Positions 17,397-24,714 of a DNA stretch of 64,000 nt are shown in pieces (position 1 is the first letter of the stretch; every line of letters starts with the position of its first letter). The notes under the pieces were generated by a model that did no database searches, was not told the DNA's origin, and was given only the letters and a program-made list of their open reading frames with translations. A program made the translations under genes and the position numbers. The stretch is taken from NCBI GenBank assembly GCA_045633005.1, contig JAZQXT010000075.1:29283-93282 (forward strand). Direction: 5' to 3'. This DNA is from CAG-390 sp045633005 (GTDB lineage Bacteria > Bacillota > Clostridia > Oscillospirales > CAG-272).

Positions 17397-17424
17397 AACA
17401 CATTAGATGAAAAAGTGTGTTTTT
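17397..17424 (+). terminator. Terminator of the amidase gene
   Basis: AAAACACA pairs with TGTGTTTT around a 12-nt loop and runs into T residues, 17 bp after the amidase stop. Confidence 0.65.
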
Positions 17425-17493
17425 TATAGATATTCATCTAATTGAGTAGATGGATATATTAAAAAACGCCGTTTTCGTTAGATTGTAATCTAA
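17402..17493. repeat. ATTAGAT-type inverted repeats
   Basis: ATTAGATGAA (17402-17411) and its exact inverse TTCATCTAAT (17433-17442) are followed by the palindrome TTAGATTGTAATCTAA (17478-17493). All share an (A)TTAGAT core. Purpose unknown; operator or RNA structure are both possible. Confidence 0.5.
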
Positions 17494-17530
17494 TAAAATT
17501 AAGTTATTTGCGGATTTTGGCATTACTGAT

Positions 17531-17562
17531 CGCCTATCGGATACCGAGGCATCCGATAGGCG
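17531..17562. terminator. Strong hairpin between amidase and ligA
   Basis: CGCCTATCGGAT pairs perfectly with ATCCGATAGGCG around an 8-nt loop. The plus-strand tail (TAATTTTAATTT) is U-rich; the minus-strand tail is poor. It lies between convergent genes just after the ligA stop. Confidence 0.6.
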
Positions 17563-17572
17563 TAATTTTAAT

Positions 17573-19606
17573 TTACTCTTGATTTATGCCGCACATTTTA
17601 AGGAATTCAGCCTCGTCTATTATCGGGATGGAAAGCTCCTGCGCCTTTGTAAGCTTTGAGCCCGCGTCAGCTCCCGCTACTACGAAATCGGTCTTTTTGG
17701 ATACCGATCCCGCGCTCTTTCCGCCGCGCTCCTTTATCATTGCGGCGGCGTCACTACGCTTAAGCGTGGGGAGCGTTCCCGTCAGCACGAAGGTCTTTCC
17801 CGCGAAGCGATCGTCAAGCTGTTTTGCCACAGCCTCGGTCAGAAGCCCCGCGTCGATCAGGCGGCGGCAGAGCGAAACGTTTGACGGATGTGAGAAAAAG
17901 TCGGTAACGCATTCTGCGGTCACGGCGCCGAAATCCTCAATGGAGCAAAGCTCCTCTGCGGTCGCGTCAAAGCACGCCTCAAGCGTGCGGTATTTTGCGG
18001 CAAGCGCGGCGGACGCCACCTCGCCGATGTTGCGTATTCCAAGTGCGAAAATAAGCCGTTCAAGTCCCGCACCCTTGGAGCGCTCGATGGCGGCAATGAG
18101 ATTGGAGGCGGAAAGCTCGCCCATTCCTTCAAGTGCCGCTATATCCTCCGCCTTTAACGAGTAGAGGTCTGCTACGTCGCGTATCAGCTTTGCGGAAAGC
18201 AAAAGCTCAACTATCTGCGGTCCGAGTCCCTCGATGTTCATAGCGTTCTTCGAAGCAAAATGCTCGATGCTTCGGGAGAGCTGCGCGGGGCATGCGGCGT
18301 TGGTACAACGGATAGCCGCGCCGTCACCCGTGTCGGTCTCGTCTCTGCGCACGCTCTCGCCGCAGGAGGGGCAAACGGTGGGGATAGTAACGGGGCGCTC
18401 GGCACCCGTGCGAAGCTCCTTGACGGGCGCGACGATCTCGGGAATGATGTCGCCCGCCTTGCGGATAAGCACCGTGTCACCGAGCATAACGCCCTTTTCT
18501 GAAATAAAATCGTAGTTGTGGAGGGTTGCGCGCGAAACGGTCGTTCCCGCAAGCCTTACGGGTTCAAGGATAGCCGTGGGGGTAAGCACGCCCGTGCGAC
18601 CGACGGCAAGGCTAATATCTATGAGCTTCGTGGGCTTCGTTTCGGGCGGATATTTATAGGCGACCGCCCACTTGGGCGTGTTCGTGCCCTCGCCGAGAAT
18701 GGCGCGTCCCTCAAATGAATCGAGCTTTACGACCGCACCGTCAATGTCGTATGCAAGAGAATCTCTCGCCTCGCCGAGTGCGCTTATCTGCGCAAGTATA
18801 TCCTCAAGCGATGTCAGCGTGCGGCGCTCCTCGATAACGGGGAAGCCAAGCTCGCTAAGTCGGGCGAGGGACTCGGCGTGCGACACAGCCGCACGTCCGT
18901 CAAGCCAAAGCGAACCGCTTTGAAGGTTGAAAACGAAGATGGACAGTCTGCGCTCGGCGGCTATCTTGGGGTCAAGCTGACGAAGCGAGCCTGCGGCGGC
19001 GTTTCGGGGATTCGCAAGAAGTGCCTTGCCCTGTGATTCGCGCACGGCGTTTATGGAGTTGAAAACATTTCTCGGCATATACACCTCGCCGCGCACGGTC
19101 AGTGTAAGCGGCTCTGCAAGGCGCAAGGGGATGGAGAATATCGTTTTGATATTCTGCGTAACGTCCTCGCCCGTAACGCCGTCGCCGCGCGTCGCTCCGC
19201 GCACGAGGATTCCGTTTTCGTAGACGAGAGAAACGGAAAGACCGTCTATCTTCGCCTCGACGGACCACGCCGCGTCCTTGATATCCGCGGCGGCAAGCGC
19301 CGCCGTCGCGCGAGTGTAGTATTCCGTCAATTCATCGTAGGAAAATACGTCGGAAAGGGAATTCATCACGGTTGCGTGAGTCACCTTTTTGAATTTTTCA
19401 AGCGGCGCACCGCCTACCCTGTGCGTGGGAGAGGTGGGGTCCGCGTATTCGGGATGCGCCGCCTCAAGCTCAAGCAGACGGCGGTAAAGCATATCGTAAT
19501 CGTAGTCCGATATTTCGGGTGCATCGTCAACGTAGTATTTTTTTGCGTGATAGGCTACGGTCGCCCGAAGCTCCTCAAGCTCTTTTAAGATTTCACTTTT
19601 TTCCAT
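17573..19606 (-). CDS. ligA: NAD-dependent DNA ligase LigA
   Basis: Seals nicks in replication and repair, using NAD+ as adenylate donor. 677 residues, the usual length. Domains in order: Ia helical domain with YHAKKYYVDDAPEISDYDYD, the adenylation domain with the active-site lysine in EAKIDGLSV, the OB fold, a four-cysteine zinc finger (CPSCGES ... CTNAACPAQ), the helix-hairpin-helix region (IEGLGPQIVELL, LEGMGELSASN), and a C-terminal BRCT domain (GKTFVLTGTLPTLKR to the end). The start has GAGGTGAGCTT upstream. Promoter at 19637-19665. Confidence 0.97.
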   Translation of the reverse strand: MEKSEILKELEELRATVAYHAKKYYVDDAPEISDYDYDMLYRRLLELEAAHPEYADPTSPTHRVGGAPLEKFKKVTHATVMNSLSDVFSYDELTEYYTRATAALAAADIKDAAWSVEAKIDGLSVSLVYENGILVRGATRGDGVTGEDVTQNIKTIFSIPLRLAEPLTLTVRGEVYMPRNVFNSINAVRESQGKALLANPRNAAAGSLRQLDPKIAAERRLSIFVFNLQSGSLWLDGRAAVSHAESLARLSELGFPVIEERRTLTSLEDILAQISALGEARDSLAYDIDGAVVKLDSFEGRAILGEGTNTPKWAVAYKYPPETKPTKLIDISLAVGRTGVLTPTAILEPVRLAGTTVSRATLHNYDFISEKGVMLGDTVLIRKAGDIIPEIVAPVKELRTGAERPVTIPTVCPSCGESVRRDETDTGDGAAIRCTNAACPAQLSRSIEHFASKNAMNIEGLGPQIVELLLSAKLIRDVADLYSLKAEDIAALEGMGELSASNLIAAIERSKGAGLERLIFALGIRNIGEVASAALAAKYRTLEACFDATAEELCSIEDFGAVTAECVTDFFSHPSNVSLCRRLIDAGLLTEAVAKQLDDRFAGKTFVLTGTLPTLKRSDAAAMIKERGGKSAGSVSKKTDFVVAGADAGSKLTKAQELSIPIIDEAEFLKMCGINQE

Positions 19607-19636
19607 AAGCTCACCTCGTTAAACATACATAAATAT

Positions 19637-19665
19637 ATTATACCACTTTTGGCGAATAAAGTCAA
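19637..19665 (-). promoter_or_regulatory. Promoter of ligA
   Basis: Read on the minus strand: TTGACT (19660-19665), a 17-bp spacer and a perfect TATAAT (19637-19642). Confidence 0.75.
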
Positions 19666-19798
19666 ACAAAAAGCGTATTTTGCCCCCGAAAATGGATAGA
19701 TGTCGAAACGAATCCGACTTTTTGGCAATATTGCACAAACTTCACAAAAAAATCGAAAAAAATATAAAAAACCTATTTATTTTTCACAAAAAGTGTGC

Positions 19799-19834
19799 TA
19801 CAATATAAGTGTAATACAAGGCATATTGTATTAC
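19799..19834 (+). promoter_or_regulatory. hpf -10 box and downstream palindrome (candidate operator or leader hairpin)
   Basis: TACAAT at 19799-19804 is the likely -10; the -35 is poor. Starting seven bases downstream, at the expected transcription start, GTAATACAA (19811-19819) is the exact inverse of TTGTATTAC (19826-19834) with a 6-nt gap. The position suits an operator or a 5' stabilising hairpin. Confidence 0.5.
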
Positions 19835-19858
19835 AGTTCAAGACAGGAGGACACATAA

Positions 19859-20389
19859 ATGAAAATTACAGTTGTTGGCAGACAGATGAGCATCCGCGAC
19901 GATCTTCGTGAGCTCGCTGAAAAGAAGCTCTCAAAGCTTGACCGTTATTTTGACGGCGAGGGCAAGGCAACGGTAACCTTCAGCTGCAAGAGAAACCGTG
20001 AGAATATAGAGATCACGATATCTGCGGCAAATACTCTGTTCCGCTGTGAAACCGACGGAGATAGCTTCCGCACCGCTATCGACCGTGCGGTGGAGACCAT
20101 CGACCGTCAGATACGCAAAAACAAGACGCGCCTTGAAAAGCGCCTTAAGAGGTCGGCGTTTGAGGATATCGGTGCTTCTCCCGCCGAGGCAGTAGAGGTG
20201 GACGACGGAGATTTCGAGATCCGCCGCAAGAGCTTCCCGTTCAAGCCCATGTCGCCCGAGGAAGCTATCTTACAGATGAATCTTTTGGGGCATTCCTTCT
20301 TCGTCTTTATCGACGACGTAACGGAGGACACCTGCGTAGTCTATTCCCGCAAGGACGGCAACTACGGACTTATAGTTCCAGAAAAATAA
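19859..20389 (+). CDS. hpf: Ribosome hibernation-promoting factor, long form
   Basis: Binds the 30S decoding site and dimerises 70S ribosomes into inactive 100S particles in stationary phase. 176 residues, typical of the long HPF of Gram-positives. The N-terminal ribosome-binding domain (about 1-100) starts MKITVVGRQMSIRDDLRE. The C-terminal dimerisation domain runs from about residue 120, with KSFPFKPMSPEEAILQMNLLGHSFFVF and a final NYGLIVPE. A canonical AGGAGG precedes the ATG. A perfect 9-bp palindrome sits at the probable transcription start (19811-19834). The gene is monocistronic with a strong terminator. Confidence 0.95.
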   Translation: MKITVVGRQMSIRDDLRELAEKKLSKLDRYFDGEGKATVTFSCKRNRENIEITISAANTLFRCETDGDSFRTAIDRAVETIDRQIRKNKTRLEKRLKRSAFEDIGASPAEAVEVDDGDFEIRRKSFPFKPMSPEEAILQMNLLGHSFFVFIDDVTEDTCVVYSRKDGNYGLIVPEK

Positions 20390-20399
20390 TAACCAATCC

Positions 20400-20429
20400 A
20401 AAAGGGCAGCCGCAAGGCTGCCCTTTTTT
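20400..20429 (+). terminator. Terminator of hpf
   Basis: AAAAGGGCAGCC / GGCTGCCCTTTT with a GCAA tetraloop and further T residues. Confidence 0.9.
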
Positions 20430-20444
20430 GTAGGTAAAAAATAT

Positions 20445-20822
20445 TTACGAATAGTCTTTTTTGTTCCCCGCAAGCGGTTCGTATTTCGCAAGAATCGCTT
20501 TCATTTCGGGCGTGTCCTTCACCGCTTCGTAAACTCCCCACGAGCGCAGATGATCTATTTGTCGCTTGACTGCGTTTGCTTCCGAGGACGAGTTGGTCTG
20601 TGTCATATCAAAAACCTTTCCTTTGACGAGGAAAGAAGTGTGTACGGTAGTTTTGGGAAGCGAATCGTAAGCCTTGGCATGCTCAAATCCCAATTTGTAA
20701 TTTTTAAATGCTTTGTCAAGCTCATCTACCATCACATATCGGTTTGCTATCCAAAAATACAGTTCGCTCAACTTTTGGTTGTAAAAGCCGTAATCTCCGT
20801 CGTCGAAGATCGTCTTGATCAA
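20445..20822 (-). pseudogene. C-terminal fragment of a helix-turn-helix regulator
   Basis: 125 codons, starting at best from TTG (20822), with no ribosome binding site; the frame stays open to about 20852. The sequence resembles the C-terminal helical half of XRE-type regulators common in Clostridia: KLSELYFWIANRYVMVDELDKA followed by FEHAKAYDSLPKTTVHTSFLV. The DNA-binding N-terminus is missing, and the DNA upstream does not encode one. It ends 56 bp after hpf on the opposite strand. I read it as a truncated remnant. A very short functional protein cannot be excluded. Confidence 0.6.
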
Positions 20823-20865
20823 GCAACACGATTTAACTGTGGGTTGAATTTTTTAATTATAGTGC

Positions 20866-20904
20866 AAAAACGGCATAACCGCGAGGGGTTATGCCGTTTT
20901 GTTT
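20866..20904 (-). terminator. Terminator of the D,D-carboxypeptidase gene
   Basis: AAAACGGCATAACC pairs with GGTTATGCCGTTTT; the minus-strand transcript runs into TTTTTG. Slightly U-rich in both directions. Confidence 0.8.
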
Positions 20905-20956
20905 TTAAGTTGGGTGTTGGTATGTTGGTTTGTCGTGTGAATCAAGGATGCTCGTT

Positions 20957-22903
20957 TTATTCAACCAACGATATCAGCTTGTTTATAGAATTATATCTTC
21001 CCGCGTTGTTTTTGCACTTCATAACGACGGCTATGTATTCCTTGCCGTCGATATCAAAGACGGCGCAGATGCAATATCCCGCAGAGTTTGTCGTTCCCGT
21101 TTTGAAGCCGATGGCGTTGGGATTATAGAAACCGTCTTCGGGATCGAGCAGACGATTGGTGTTGGTCCACGTTTTTTTCGCGCCGCCAATAAAGGTAACG
21201 GTGCATTTGTGCATAGCGGTGATCTCGTTGATGGTCGGATAGGTCTTTCTTATGTGATGTGCTATCGTCACAATATCGGCAATGGTTGTGTAATGGTTGT
21301 CGTGAGACTCGCCTACCGCATTCATAAAGTGGGATGAATTTGCACCGATCTCCTTGGCGTAGTCGTTCATAAGTTCGACGAAGTAATCAAGCGCGTCGTT
21401 GTCACTCATATTCTTATCGCCCGAAACGAAACGCGAAACGTGTACTGCGATAGTGTACGCCGCGTCACTTCCCGAGGGAAGAAGCATTGCCACCAGCGCA
21501 TCGCGCAGGGTCAATTTTACTCCCACGTCAAGGTATGCTCGGCTCAGCTCGAGGTTGACGAGATAAAGCTCGTTCCCCGTCTTGAGCACGGTGTCCTCGG
21601 GCAGATATTTGAGTGCGGTTGCCGCGCAAAGAAGCTTTGTGATGCTTGCGGGCGCTACGCGCAGATCGGCGTTGCTTTCGCATATCATTTGAAGCGTATC
21701 AGCCTCGTAAAGTCCGTAGTATTTGGTAGAGAGCTTGAGAGATGAGTCAGCCAACGCCTCGCATACCGTGCAGACGTTGTTGGAAAAGGTATGTCCCAAT
21801 GGGTCGGAATATACGGGCTCAACGATAACGGCGTTGCACGTTGAGCATTTAACGCTTTCGGTGTAACCGCGTCTTGTGCAGGTGGGCTCGCCGCCTTCGA
21901 CCGTTACGAGCGTGTGCTCCGTGGGCTCGGTGGTAGTAAATTCGGAGAGGGGAACGCCGCAACGCGAGCAGCCCAAATGCTCGGATACTCCGTACATTGA
22001 GCAGGTAGGTGCTACGGCTGGGATGGTTATGGGGTTATGATCGAGTGCGGGGATGGTTTCGGGTGCGGTAAAGGTGATCTTGCACGTCGAGCAGATAACG
22101 CTGTCGGTGCAGCCGTCCTCCGTGCAGGTGGGCGCCGTGCCCTTTACGGTCTTTTTGCTGTGTCCGAGGGCGGGAATGACCTCCGATTCAACAAGCACCT
22201 CGTTGCATTGCGAGCAGTAGGTCTTTTCGGTCTTGCCGTCCTTCGTGCAGGTAGCCGCCTTGCCCTTTGCCGTTATCGGCGTGTGCTCAAGTGCGGCGAT
22301 GGGCTGTGCTTCAAGCGTTACCGCGCCGCATACGGAACACGCTTCGCTTTCGGTGAAGCCCGCCTCCGTGCAGGTGGGAGCTTTGCCCTCGACCGTAATG
22401 ACGGTGTGTTCGAGAGCCTTGATGGGCTGTGCTTCAAGCGTTACGGTGCTGCATACGGAGCACACCTCGCTTTCGGTGTAGCCGTCCTCCGCGCAGGTGG
22501 GTGCTTTGCCGTCAACTGCTACGGGCGTGTGACCGACAGCCGCGATCACCTCTCCCTCGCGTATAACGGCGGAGCAAAGCGCGCATACCGAGCCTTCCGT
22601 GCGTCCATCCTCGGTGCAGGTGGGGGCGACCGCCTCAACCGTAACGGAGCTGTGCTCCGCGAGCGGCAGAGTCTCAACCTCGCTTTCGCCGCACGCGCAC
22701 GAGCGTTGCTGTGAGCCTTGGGACGTGCAGGTGGATGCCGAGATAAGCGACCATTCGCCGAATTCGTGAACGTGCGCCGCGGTAGTGCCTGCCGACGCAT
22801 CACCTGAAGAATCGCATCCTGTGCATAAGATGATAAGTAAGATCAAAAAAACGGTGAAAAGCGATGACGGTAAAAGTTTGACCATCGGTTTTTTTGTGTT
22901 CAT
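20957..22903 (-). CDS. Repeat-bearing lipoprotein D-alanyl-D-alanine carboxypeptidase (S11)
   Basis: 648 residues. A lipoprotein signal (residues 1-29) ends at Cys30 (IILCTGC). Residues about 56-379 are eight units of about 41 residues, each with APTC..DG...S..CS.C and ending in a Leu/His-rich ALEHT-like segment. The C-terminal 240 residues are an S11 penicillin-binding domain that trims the terminal D-Ala of peptidoglycan stem peptides. The catalytic Ser420 and Lys423 are in APASITK, and Lys601-Thr-Gly lies in FKTGTTNSAG. The middle motif, usually S-x-N, reads S477-G-S479. The ATG at 22903 was taken because GGAGA is correctly spaced; a second ATG at 22909 abuts it. The repeats probably hold the enzyme away from the membrane or bind the wall. 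Confidence 0.85.
   Translation of the reverse strand: MNTKKPMVKLLPSSLFTVFLILLIILCTGCDSSGDASAGTTAAHVHEFGEWSLISASTCTSQGSQQRSCACGESEVETLPLAEHSSVTVEAVAPTCTEDGRTEGSVCALCSAVIREGEVIAAVGHTPVAVDGKAPTCAEDGYTESEVCSVCSTVTLEAQPIKALEHTVITVEGKAPTCTEAGFTESEACSVCGAVTLEAQPIAALEHTPITAKGKAATCTKDGKTEKTYCSQCNEVLVESEVIPALGHSKKTVKGTAPTCTEDGCTDSVICSTCKITFTAPETIPALDHNPITIPAVAPTCSMYGVSEHLGCSRCGVPLSEFTTTEPTEHTLVTVEGGEPTCTRRGYTESVKCSTCNAVIVEPVYSDPLGHTFSNNVCTVCEALADSSLKLSTKYYGLYEADTLQMICESNADLRVAPASITKLLCAATALKYLPEDTVLKTGNELYLVNLELSRAYLDVGVKLTLRDALVAMLLPSGSDAAYTIAVHVSRFVSGDKNMSDNDALDYFVELMNDYAKEIGANSSHFMNAVGESHDNHYTTIADIVTIAHHIRKTYPTINEITAMHKCTVTFIGGAKKTWTNTNRLLDPEDGFYNPNAIGFKTGTTNSAGYCICAVFDIDGKEYIAVVMKCKNNAGRYNSINKLISLVE
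21767..22738 (-). repeat. Eight tandem 41-residue (123-bp) cysteine-containing repeats
   Basis: Coding repeats inside the carboxypeptidase gene. Seven clear units start near residues 93, 134, 175, 216, 257, 298 and 339, preceded by a degenerate one at about 56. The invariant core is P/S-T-C, then D/G-G, then C-x2-C. DNA identity between neighbouring units 2 and 3 is highest, suggesting recent duplication. Confidence 0.85.
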
Positions 22904-22941
22904 AGCCATCTCCGAAAAGAATTTTTATTATACAAAATTTA

Positions 22942-22970
22942 ATTATATTACATTTGGGCAAAAATGTCAA
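22942..22970 (-). promoter_or_regulatory. Promoter of the carboxypeptidase gene
   Basis: Read on the minus strand: TTGACA (22965-22970), a 17-bp spacer and TATAAT (22942-22947). Both hexamers match consensus. Confidence 0.8.
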
Positions 22971-23094
22971 GATTAAGTTTTTGCCTCTACGCAACCGTTT
23001 GAATTTTCGGCAAATTTCCGAACCAAAATTCATGGCAGTAATTACTTCGGGAAATCGGTACAAAAATCTTTTTTCTAAAAACTGCAAAAAAGTG

Positions 23095-23123
23095 TTGACA
23101 AAACATTTGGATTGTGATAATAT
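23095..23123 (+). promoter_or_regulatory. Promoter of tRNA-Lys
   Basis: Perfect TTGACA (23095-23100), a 17-bp spacer and TAATAT (23118-23123), 15 bp before the tRNA. Confidence 0.8.
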
Positions 23124-23137
23124 ATATGGAGCCGCGT

Positions 23138-23213
23138 GATCCATTAGCTCAGACGGTAGAGCACTTGACTTTTAATCAAGGTGTCCGGAGTTCGAGTCTC
23201 CGATGGATCACCA
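23138..23213 (+). tRNA. tRNA-Lys (anticodon TTT)
   Basis: 76 nt with an encoded CCA. The acceptor stem GATCCAT pairs with ATGGATC, the discriminator is A, and the D arm reads AGCTCAGACGGTAGAGC. The anticodon stem CTTGA/TCAAG encloses CTTTTAA, so the anticodon is TTT at 23171-23173. The T arm GGAG TTCGAGT CTCC is regular. Confidence 0.97.
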
Positions 23214-23248
23214 AAAATCCCCATCCTCAACAGAGGATGGGGATTTTT
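23213..23248 (+). terminator. Terminator of tRNA-Lys
   Basis: AAAAATCCCCATCCTC / GAGGATGGGGATTTTT with an AACA loop, directly after the CCA end. Confidence 0.9.
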
Positions 23249-23302
23249 GATGATCCACGAGCGAACTCCGTCCGCAAGCTTGCTTGTAAGCGCCAAGACA
23301 AG

Positions 23303-23443
23303 GAAAACGCCGTTGGCGTTTTCAGTGAAATCCGACTTCGTCGGGTGAAATACGGCTTCGCCGTGTGAAATATTTGCCTTACGGCAAATGTGAAATATTT
23401 TGCTTCGCAAAATGTGAAGGTGGCTTTTTGCTTGCGCAAAAAG
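23303..23443. repeat. Modular hairpin array with GTGAAAT separators
   Basis: Six different short hairpins in a row, four of the joints being the identical heptamer GTGAAAT (23325, 23345, 23365, 23390). Stems include CCGACTTCGTCGG, ACGGCTTCGCCGT, ATTTGCCTTACGGCAAAT and ATTTTGCTTCGCAAAAT. The arms differ while the separator is constant, unlike a CRISPR or REP element. It fills the gap between tRNA-Lys and the acyltransferase. Confidence 0.75.
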
Positions 23444-23496
23444 CATTTTATAAAATTGAATTAAGCTTTGTAGAATTAAATTATTAAGGAGCGAAA

Positions 23497-24345
23497 ATGC
23501 TTTACGACGTAATGAATGCGGCGGGGTTTCCGAAGGAAGCCCAAGATTATTTTATACTAAAGGAACAAGAGCTGTTGCGTATGGAGTGCGCGGAGCAGAG
23601 GATAGCCGACGCTGTGGCGGCGGTATGCACGGACGGCGCGGAGTTCATCCCGCTTCTCGAAGCGCTCTCGGCGGATAGCGGCGTGCCGCGCTACGCCTCC
23701 GATATGATAGTGCTGCTCTACGCCGCCGAAAAGATGGCGGAGCGATACAAGGAAGCAGGGCTGTCCGACGAAATATATATTGACACGATATCCGACCTTC
23801 GCAACAAGCTTTACGAATGCAAAAAGCTAAAGGGCGAGTGGGGAACGTTCGTGGCGTGGTGGCTTGCGGGATATTTCAGGCTCAAGCGTTTTGCCCTCGG
23901 CAGACTTCAATACGAGGTCGTGGAGCACGAGGGAGGGCACGCGCTGAACTGCCACATACCGTCGGGCTCGCCGCTGAATTTCGAAGCCGTTATGGCTTCG
24001 CTTCGCAAAGCGTACGATTTTTATCCGCAGGTGAGGCGCGACGGCAAAATTACCGTGGTATGTCATTCGTGGTTGCTTTATCCGCCGCACAGAGAGCTGT
24101 TTTCGGACGGCGGCAACCTGCGCCGTTTCGTAGACCTTTTCACTATTACGGAAAGCACCCCCGACCCGAAAAATCAATCCCTTTGGCTGATCTTTTATAA
24201 AAATTACAATTCCGTAAGCCTCGACGAGCTTCCGACGGATACCACGCTCCGGCGCGCCTTCGTAAAGTATCTGCGCGATGGCAACTGTATGGGCTACGGC
24301 AGGGGATATTTGATATTTGATGGTGAAAAAGTAGTATCAAAATAA
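23497..24345 (+). CDS. Acyltransferase-domain protein (NAT_N/GNAT_C type, DUF5596-like)
   Basis: 282 residues. From memory it matches the two-domain proteins annotated as acyltransferase domain-containing in Clostridia: an all-helical N-terminal domain to about residue 120, then a GNAT-like C-terminal domain. Recognisable parts are LNCHIPSGSPLNFEAVMASL, TVVCHSWLLYPPHRELF and LRRAFVKYLRDGNCMGYGRGYL. Substrate unknown. The ATG follows AAGGAG. The gene stands alone, bounded on the left by one hairpin array (23303-23443) and on the right by another (24503-24707), next to a tRNA gene, a setting that suggests an insertion site. The N-terminal codon use is similar to the rest of the chromosome. Confidence 0.7.
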   Translation: MLYDVMNAAGFPKEAQDYFILKEQELLRMECAEQRIADAVAAVCTDGAEFIPLLEALSADSGVPRYASDMIVLLYAAEKMAERYKEAGLSDEIYIDTISDLRNKLYECKKLKGEWGTFVAWWLAGYFRLKRFALGRLQYEVVEHEGGHALNCHIPSGSPLNFEAVMASLRKAYDFYPQVRRDGKITVVCHSWLLYPPHRELFSDGGNLRRFVDLFTITESTPDPKNQSLWLIFYKNYNSVSLDELPTDTTLRRAFVKYLRDGNCMGYGRGYLIFDGEKVVSK

Positions 24346-24420
24346 AAAAGTTACGGGAATATGCCGTACTCTAAAGGACAGTTTTTAATTCAACAGAATA
24401 CAGTACCTACCGACAGAAAA

Positions 24421-24454
24421 AGGACGGAGAGTTGTAAACTCCCCGTCCTCTTTT
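24421..24454 (+). terminator. Terminator-like hairpin after the acyltransferase gene
   Basis: AGGACGGAGAG pairs with CTCCCCGTCCT (one bulge) followed by CTTTTAT. Confidence 0.65.
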
Positions 24455-24502
24455 ATTTGCAAGCACTGCTTTTTGTAACTACAAATGCGATGATTCAATT
24501 CG

Positions 24503-24707
24503 TCGATATGCTTCGCTGCGCTCAGCTCGATATATTTGCCTTGCGGCAAATTCGATATAACCGCCCTTGCGGTCGGTTTCGATATGATATTCGCCTATTT
24601 TTCTCGTGCGAAGCACATATCGAGTCCGTAAGGACATATCGAGCACGAAGTGCATATCGATCGCCGTAGGCGAATATCGATGCGTTGTGCCCTTAAGGGC
24701 ACAACGC
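24503..24707. repeat. Modular hairpin array with TCGATAT / ATATCGA separators
   Basis: Short hairpins such as ATTTGCCTTGCGGCAAAT, GTCCGTAAGGAC, GCACGAAGTGC and TCGCCGTAGGCGA are joined by TCGATAT in the left half (24503-24595) and by its reverse complement ATATCGA in the right half (24617-24680). The array therefore changes orientation near 24600. GATATTCGCC on the left is the inverse of GGCGAATATC on the right. It occupies most of the gap between two convergent genes. Confidence 0.75.
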
Positions 24708-24714
24708 TAACCAT

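Noticed and set aside
21767..22738. Zinc-ribbon DNA-binding repeats
   Set aside because: The protein is exported as a lipoprotein and fused to a wall enzyme; cysteine spacing does not fit DNA-binding ribbons.
23114..23368. 84-codon frame covering tRNA-Lys and its terminator
   Set aside because: It translates a tRNA and a rho-independent terminator; a known type of false gene.
23303..24707. CRISPR array
   Set aside because: Constant parts are only 7 bp and the variable parts are themselves palindromic; no cas genes in the window.
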